Source of the DNA: Saccopteryx bilineata
Lineage: Eukaryota; Chordata; Mammalia; Chiroptera; Emballonuridae
DNA length: 64,000 nt
Direction: 5' to 3'
Assembly (NCBI RefSeq): GCF_036850765.1
Contig: NC_089492.1
Location: 72,108,482-72,172,481, forward strand
Part shown: positions 41,201-49,400 of the stretch, piece after piece
Numbering within the stretch: the stretch's first letter is position 1
Layout: each line of letters opens with the position of its first letter
Notes under the pieces: generated by a model
Databases searched by the model: none
Told to the model about the DNA's origin: nothing
The model's input: only the letters and a program-made list of their open reading frames with translations
Translations under genes and position numbers: made by a program

Positions 41201-44200
41201 TAAAAAAGGAAAGGAATGCATTTGTGCCAAAGCTGGAAGTGTATAGTATAAGAAGAAGCAGTTGTATCTAATGCCCGGCTTTTACATTTGAACTATTTCA
41301 GAAATTTTAAAAAAATGAGTAGGGTCCCTGGATGGATGGCTTAGTGGTAGAGAATTGGCCTGGTGTGTGGCTGTCCTGGGTTCAATTCCGGTCAGGAAAC
41401 AAAGGAGAAGCAACCATCTGCTTCTCCATCCCTTCCCCTCTCGCTTCTCTCTCTCTTTTTCTCTCCTGCAGCCATGGCTCGATTGGAGTGAGTTGGCCCT
41501 GGGTGCTGAGAATGGAATGGCTCCATAACCTATGTTTCAAGCACTAAGAGGAGCTTGGTTGCTGAGCAACAGAGCAATGCCCCAGATAGACAGAGCATTG
41601 TCCCATAGGGGGCTTGCCAAGTGGATCCAGGTCAGGGCTCATAGGGAGTCTGTCTGTGCCTCCCCTCCTCTCCGTGAATAAAAAAATGAGTAGGGTTTAG
41701 AATGCTCAGTTTTCTTTTGTGTATTTATGTTTTTAGTGTTACTAATAAGAGAGCTTGAACTAACCAGCTACTTGGTATTTGTAAATATATATTTATTTTT
41801 CAGAGTGTACTGCCCTCATAACTGTATGCAAGCAAACCCACATTATGCTCGTGTAATTGGAACTCGAGTTTATTCTGATGTAAGTACCCTAATTCATGCA
41901 GCTCTCAGCATTCGTGAGTGTGTGCATGTGTGTATGTATTGGTTCCATACATATTTACACAGCACACAAATTTAAATGTGTATATGTATATTAATACGCA
42001 AAAGTCCCCCCTTACCCAGGGTTTTCCTTTCCATGATTTCAGTTACCTACAGCCAACCATGGTTAAAATATATTAAATGAAAAAAATTCAGAAAGAAGTT
42101 GTGTTAAATTGAATGCTATTCTCAGTAGCGTGATGAAATCTCGCAATGTCCTGCTCTGTCTCACCCAGGATGTGAATCATACCTTTGTCCAGCATCTCCA
42201 TACTGTAGATGCTCCCCTCCCATTAGTCATTGAGTCGCCATCTCTGTTATGGTATCTCAGGGCTGTGTTCAAGTCACCCTTACCTTACTTAATTATGGCC
42301 CCAAGTGCAAGAGCAGTGATGCTGGCAACTCAGACGTGCCAAAGAGCAGCCAGAAAGTGCTTCCTTTAGGTGAAAGATGAGTACAGTACAAGATATTCTA
42401 AGGGGGTGGGAGAAGAGAGAGGGAGACACCACAACCATGTTTATGTAACTTTTACTACAGTATACTGTTATAATTGTTCTATTTTATTATTGCTGTTAAT
42501 CTCTTACTAATTTACAAAGTAAACTCTATGATAGAGTATATGTATAGGAAATACATAGATTATACATAGCATACAGTATGATCTGCGGTTTAAGGCATCC
42601 ACTAGGGGTTCTTGGAACAGTAGTCCTTAGGGGTAAGGGAGGACTCCTATACACAATAAGGAAGCAGATTCTGTGCTGATATATTTGTGTTCTCAGAAGT
42701 TAACCATCAATAATACTGAAAAATGAATGCCCATATGTAAATATGGGTGCACAATAATTTATTTTAAATGTTTCTTTATATCCTATCCATCTCTCTCACA
42801 TCAGACAATGAAATAGTCTGGAGGCATTCTTGCAAGAAGAACTCATTTTGTTTTTCTTTAATCTTCCTTCTGGTTCTTCAGTATGTGAAGTATAAACTGG
42901 ATAATTAAGAATCTGTGTCAACTATATTAACAATATCTTACGTTCCAAAGGTGCATGTAGAAAGCAGCATAGAATCAGAAAGAGAAAATATGCTAGAATA
43001 CATGCAGAAGGAAACCAAGTTGAGGAAATGTTGAAATGAGTGTCATTCTTAGGATTGGACTGGGAACATTAGCTCTGTTGGCTTTAGTATGGATGTACTT
43101 ACTCCTTTTTATTTTGACAGAGACAGAGAGTCAGAGAGAGGGACAGATAGGTACAGACAGGAAGGGAGAGAGATGAGAAGTATCAGTTCTACGTTGTAGC
43201 TCCTTAGCTGTTCAGTGAGTGATTGCTTACTCATATGTGCCTTGACCAGGAATGGGGGGGGGGGAAGGCTACAGCAGAGCAAGTGACCCCTTGCTCAAGC
43301 CAGCAACCTTGGGCTCAAGGCAACGACCTTGGGCTTCAAGCCAGCAACCTTTGGGCTCAAGCCAGCGACCATGGGGTCATGTCTATGCCCCCACGCTCAA
43401 GCCAGCAACCTCTCGCACTCAAGCCGGCAACCTCAGGGTTTCGAACCTGGGTCCTCCGTGTCCCAGTCCAATGCTCTATCCACTGCACTACTGCCTGGTC
43501 AGGCTGGGTACACTCTTCTTGAGCCCAATTTCAGGTGTGGGTTGGTAAATAAGATTAAGGAACACATTTGAGGTGGGGTGAGTGGTGTCTGTGGAAACGA
43601 GCAGGGGAGAACACATGAGCTGCAGGCGAGCCTAGCACACAGGTTTGCTTGTCTGTAAGCTGGTGAGAATGAGAGCCAGAAACGCTGCCGCCAATGTCGT
43701 GTGATGGTAGAGGAACACAGCTCTTGAAACATACAGGTGGAGTATGAATCCATGCTGGTGAGCTTAGATTTATGTGGCAGACATTTAGAAACTTACAGAT
43801 TTCTAAACTGGAAAATTACAAAATCAAACTTAGGAAATATATAATACTCTTAATGCATATATTCAGTCAAATATTGTGAAAATGACTGTCAAGAGAGGCC
43901 TGAAATATGTATGTTACCAATCTGTTTATCTTGGTAAGATCATTTATGTCCAGGTGTTTCTTTCAGTCCAGCTTTACCTTTGAAATTATTCTCTAAATCG
44001 AAGTCTCTCCCAAGCTCCTGCTTTGCAATGTTCTTATCTGCAGATTAAATGTCCTGCTGGTATTTTAATTTGCTAGACTTCTCATTTGTTTCCTATCTTC
44101 CTGTTTCTGTTTAAAAGCACCCTTTCTCTAATGTTCTTTTGGTCAAAATCATGGTCATTTTTCACATACTAAATTGTGGCTACTTTCTCTGGGAAGTGTA

Positions 44201-46376
44201 TCACTAGGTCTCCAAATCCAAGGATGACATTACCCTTCATTCAACCCTGTTCCTTTGTTTTCTCCTTGTAGCTGATTCTGTTAGGTATTATGATTGTTTC
44301 CCCAGCTCTTATATTAATGTTAAGTCCCTCGAGGGCAGCAGCTGGGCAAGTCACACATCACCTTTTCATCAACAGTTGTATGGGTGCCAAGCCGTAAACA
44401 AGACAGGCTGGCTTCCTGACTTAACAGAACTTAGAGCACAGAGTAACGGCAGAAACTAAGCACATGCCTTGCACATAAATATTTGCTGAAAAGATAAATT
44501 AATAAGTGTATATGAATAAGCATGTTTAGAATCATCAGGGAGTTCCAAAGAAATCATTTTTTTTCCCTGGATTGTCCCTTTAAGCACCAAAACCTTTTAA
44601 ACTTTAGTTAATTCTGATGAAAATCTTTGAAAATAGCCTACACAGAAAGCCATCTCTTTGCTAGAGTGAAGGATTTGTTAGAACTTACATCCTGAGATCA
44701 TTTTATCTTCTTACTTCAGTGAAATGGGTAGATTTATGTTTTGTTTCGTTTTTGTTTTTGTTTTTGTTTTTGTTTTTGTTTTTTACAGAGACGAGAGAGT
44801 CAGAGAGAGAGACAAATAGGGACAGACAGGAACAGAGAGAGACGAGAAGCATCAATCATCCGTTTTTCGTTGCAACACCTTAGTTGTTCATTGATTGATT
44901 TCTCATATGTGCCTTGACCGCGGGCCTTCAGCAGACCGAGTAACCCCTTGCTTGAACCAGCAACCTTGGGTCCAAGCTGGTGAGCTTTTGCTCAAACCAG
45001 ATGAGCCCGCGCTCAAGCTGGCGACCTCGGGGTCTCAAACCTGGGTCCTCACATCCCAGTCCGACGCTCTATCCACTGCACCACCACCTGGTCAGGCAGA
45101 TTTATGTGTTTTTATGTAGATCCTTTTAAGAATAAGTTAGAAGTATAAAGATTACTATTACTGATAAGTGCAGAAGAAGAGATTCAACCATTATCTGCCA
45201 ATCTTCCCACCACTACAAAGTATATTACCCCTTTAAATCCAAGATATGGAAAGATGAGAACCAGTCTACCAACTTCCCTCATCCTCTCCCTCCCCCCTGC
45301 CCTACTTTTCTCTCTCTTTATATGCTACAACTTATATATTTTGCTTTTAACTCTCATTTGTGACAGATGAAGTTAATGTCAGCATTTATTTAAAATGTTC
45401 CACGCTGTTTTCACAGATGAATTCTTTTTTTTCTGCATGTTATATTAATGCTTATAAAGTGTGGGCATGAGCAGAAAATCTCTTCTGACTTTTGAACTCA
45501 AATAGGAATGCCTGCTGACTGCATAGTTACAAGCAAAACAATAGTTTCAAAATATATTAAGTGCTTGGATTTAGTGAATGTTATATCTAAGCACTTTTAT
45601 TGCCTTGGGGAAAATGCTGATAATGCCTTTTTTAATGGAGCGAGATAAATACTGAAATGTGTATAGAATTATTTTTAATTCCGTCTGTTATGAACTATAT
45701 TGGATATAAATATTAATTCAGCAAAGGAATGTAACTAGTGAATAAAATGCCTCCTGAGAATAGGGATATGAGGTTTTAGATATATGGCATTTTGTGACAG
45801 AGCAAAACATGAAAAGGATTAACCAGCTTGGCGTTCCGGCTCTCTGATCTAATAAATGCTGACGGATGCCACAGGGTTCAGAGCACAGGAATAAAGCGAG
45901 GTCATGTAAGATGCGCATGCTCATGTGAACTTTGAAAAGCACATTAGGTCACTCACACGTGCATGGAGATGAGAAAAGAGGACACCAGTGGGATCGGAAG
46001 AGACCCGTGGGGAAGTGAGGTGGAGCGCTTGGTACTGAACACAGTACGTGTTTCACTTGGAGGAATTTCTCTGGGCTATACTTGCTGTCTTGACAAATTT
46101 CAGCAGCACATTTGGGTAGAGCAAACGTTAAAATCTGGAGAAGACTTTGATGGACTCAAAGGTAAAAACTGACTTCTAGAAGTCAGGTGTTTTAAATATT
46201 TGAAAGTGTTAGACCTGAAACAATAATTTTCTTCTCCATAGAAATCCCATTCAATTCAGATTATATATAACTGATACAATATAATGATCATAGAACTTCC
46301 CAGGTACCTCACTCAAGTCAGACCATTTAAACCAGGGTGATTATAGACTCTACAAATCTAGGTGGGGGCCATGACT

Positions 46377-46407
<31 letters not shown>

Positions 46408-49400
46408 TGCGGGGGGGTACATTTCTGGGAAAATTTTTTCTGAGATTACATTATATAATAGAAAAATATTCCCCATTAATATAACTGTATTTTGGGAAAG
46501 GGACCGTAAAGATATGCAGAACTATGTTTGAGCTGTTTATAAGTCAAAACTGAAGATAAATGAGATACCAATAACCCAGCCTGTGAACTCCAGTAGGGAC
46601 TAACAAAGGCTGAAACGTAAGAATGATAAATAGACCCATGTAGAGATAAAAGAAGCTAAGTTGCATTTTATTGCTTCGACAATAGAAAAAGCCTGCTGTT
46701 TGAGACGGGCCTGTGTTTGCTAGATAAGATGGTGAGGGGATCTTAGCACTGTAGCAGTCCCTAAGCTCTGCCTTCAGACTTGCTCAGAAGTGGCTTTAAC
46801 CTTGTGGCTTTTGAAACATGCCTTTATACACAAAACACCATCATTCTGTGGCTGCTCACTGAGTACCCGCAGAGAGACAGATGTCAGTGACTGCAGCCCA
46901 TGGGAGAGTGAGCTGGAGGAGTTCACAAATTTTCTGATGGCAGTTCTCCTTTGTCCCTCAGCTGTCCAGTATCTGCAGAGCAGCGGTCCACGCTGGGGTT
47001 GTTCGAAATAATGGTGGTTATATTGACGTTATGCCTGTGGACAAAAGAAAGGCTTACACTGCTTCTTTTCAGAATGGAATCTTCTCAGAAAGGTACAATT
47101 TAAATTTTATATAGACTCTATCCTTTACGCTTGCTTTACAACCAGTTCATTTTCATGCAGGTTTGGAGTTGCGTGGGCTGAGCCAGTATTTCCTTTATGG
47201 ATTGCAGTAGTAGGCTTTCCAGGGATGGCAGAGGCCACAGTAACCCAAGGTGCCTGTCTCCTGCAGGCTTATAAAAATCAAAATGGAAATCGGATTACAA
47301 GTCAGAACTGCTCTTTGTTAATTGATCTTATAATAAGGAAATATCTTTCATCCTCTTTTGGATTTTCTAGATTAAGTTTTTAGATGTAATTCTTTCTAGG
47401 TGAGCAAGGCACTGAATATTTCTCTAATCCAGTTATCTGACAAAGTATTTGACGGAAACAATGAGTCTGGTTTTCCCCAGGACCAAATTTTCTTTTTGAT
47501 TGGATGTTGGGCGCCTAATATGACATAAATGAACTTATTCAAGTCATCTCATAGTCTGTGACTCATTAGTATTATGTATTATGATGGTTTGAGAAAATTC
47601 ATGGAGCTTACTTAATGAAGTATTTATAAAATTTCAGAGAAAAGAACCTATAGTAACTTGTCAAATCAGTGGTATTTGTGGTGGAAGTAATATTAAGTCT
47701 CATGTATTTTGTATAGACACAGAAAAATTCCTAGCTTTTAGATATTTAGTGAGCTCTTAAAATCACTAATGGAAGGGTTCAGGGGTCCCCAAACTTTTTA
47801 CACAGGGGGCCAGTTCACTGTCCCTCAGACCGTTGGGGGGCCGCCACATACAGTGCTCCTCTCACTGACCATCAGTGAAAGAGGTGCCCTTTTCCGGAAG
47901 TGTTGCGGGAGCTGTATAAATGGTTTCAGGGGGCCACATGCGGGCTGCGGGCCGTAGTTTGGGGATGCCTGGATTATAGTAACTTTTCTCTGAAGGACAC
48001 CAGAGGGTGTGCTCTGCAGGGTCGGCTCTCTATTGCTTTCTACATAACCATCTGGGCGCCATCCTCATTAAAAGACAGATTGGTATTTAGTATCTGTTTT
48101 CAGAGGAACTGTATCAAGGACATTTTATAGCTTGGCTTATGGTCTCCTTAAGCAGATATGATATATAAAGTAGATTCTTGAGTTACAGGACTCTGATATT
48201 GAGTTTTATAGGCTAAAGTAGGTGATGTGGTTTCACTTACCTGTCATATTTCTTAAATTTATTTTTAAACAATAGGATGAGAGGTGACAGCCTAAGAAAA
48301 CTGAGAATAATTATTTTTTGAGAATTCGCTATGAATTTTCCAGAATGCTCTGGGTACTTGAAGTATATTACCTCCGCTCCCCCAACAGCGCCGCAAAGTT
48401 GATTTCTGTCAACCCTGATTTACAGGTAGATGTGTTAAGAGAGGCTCAGAGAGGTTAAGTGATATGCTCAAGGCCACGGAACTGGTCAGTCTCAGAGCTC
48501 GGGTTTGGCACTCAAATGTCAGTAGGCTCAGAAATCATTTTCCCCAGTATTATCACTGTGTACAGGGAAAACACATTTGCTTTCTAAAAGTGATTCGTTC
48601 TGTGTCCTATAAATAAAGTGGCTTTTGAGTGGCCATCTGCCTGTGTATAAAGTCTGGCACGTGCGACTGTTGTGTGTGCACACTTGTGATATCCTCTTTC
48701 TGAAATTCTCCCCTTTCCTTGTACATAAATCAATATATCAAAGGAATTAGACTCTTTCTCCCTCTTATCATTTATTGTGTTGGTCTCTAAAGCCTTTTTT
48801 TTTATTAAGAAAATAAAACTTTGCACAAAAATGTAAAGACTTTAAAAGTATAAATTTGATTAGAATAAATAATGGTTAATGGCATTTTAATCTGTTTTAA
48901 ATTTTAGGCATTTAAACAAAACACACCTTGGCTGATATTGCCAAATAAAATATAAATAATTTAAGAAGGAGTAAAACATATGATTCTGTATTGCTTTTAA
49001 CTTGTTTTAAAATACTTCCAGATTGAGATTGCATGCTGTGTGTGTGCATGTGTACATGTATTTTCATTTTAATAAATTTTAATAAAATGATTCTTAGGCC
49101 TTTTCAGATTTGACCATTAAATTTTCTCACTAAGATTTTTTTAAAGCATAGATGTTAAAAATATTAAATAAGTATGATAGCATAAAATTTAAATTTTGTC
49201 AGACTTAGGAAATGATAGTATTAGGAGTACTTCTTAAATATGACCTTCTTTTTAACTAGCAGTCAATTTTTAACCGTGTCCATGGGGCAGTAAACCTGGA
49301 TCTCGGTACTGAAGAGCAGCATCTCAGTATTCCCCCAGGGTAATTGAATCACAGCTGCCCGACTCTGCTCTGTTCCCATCAAATGTGGTAATACACAAAT

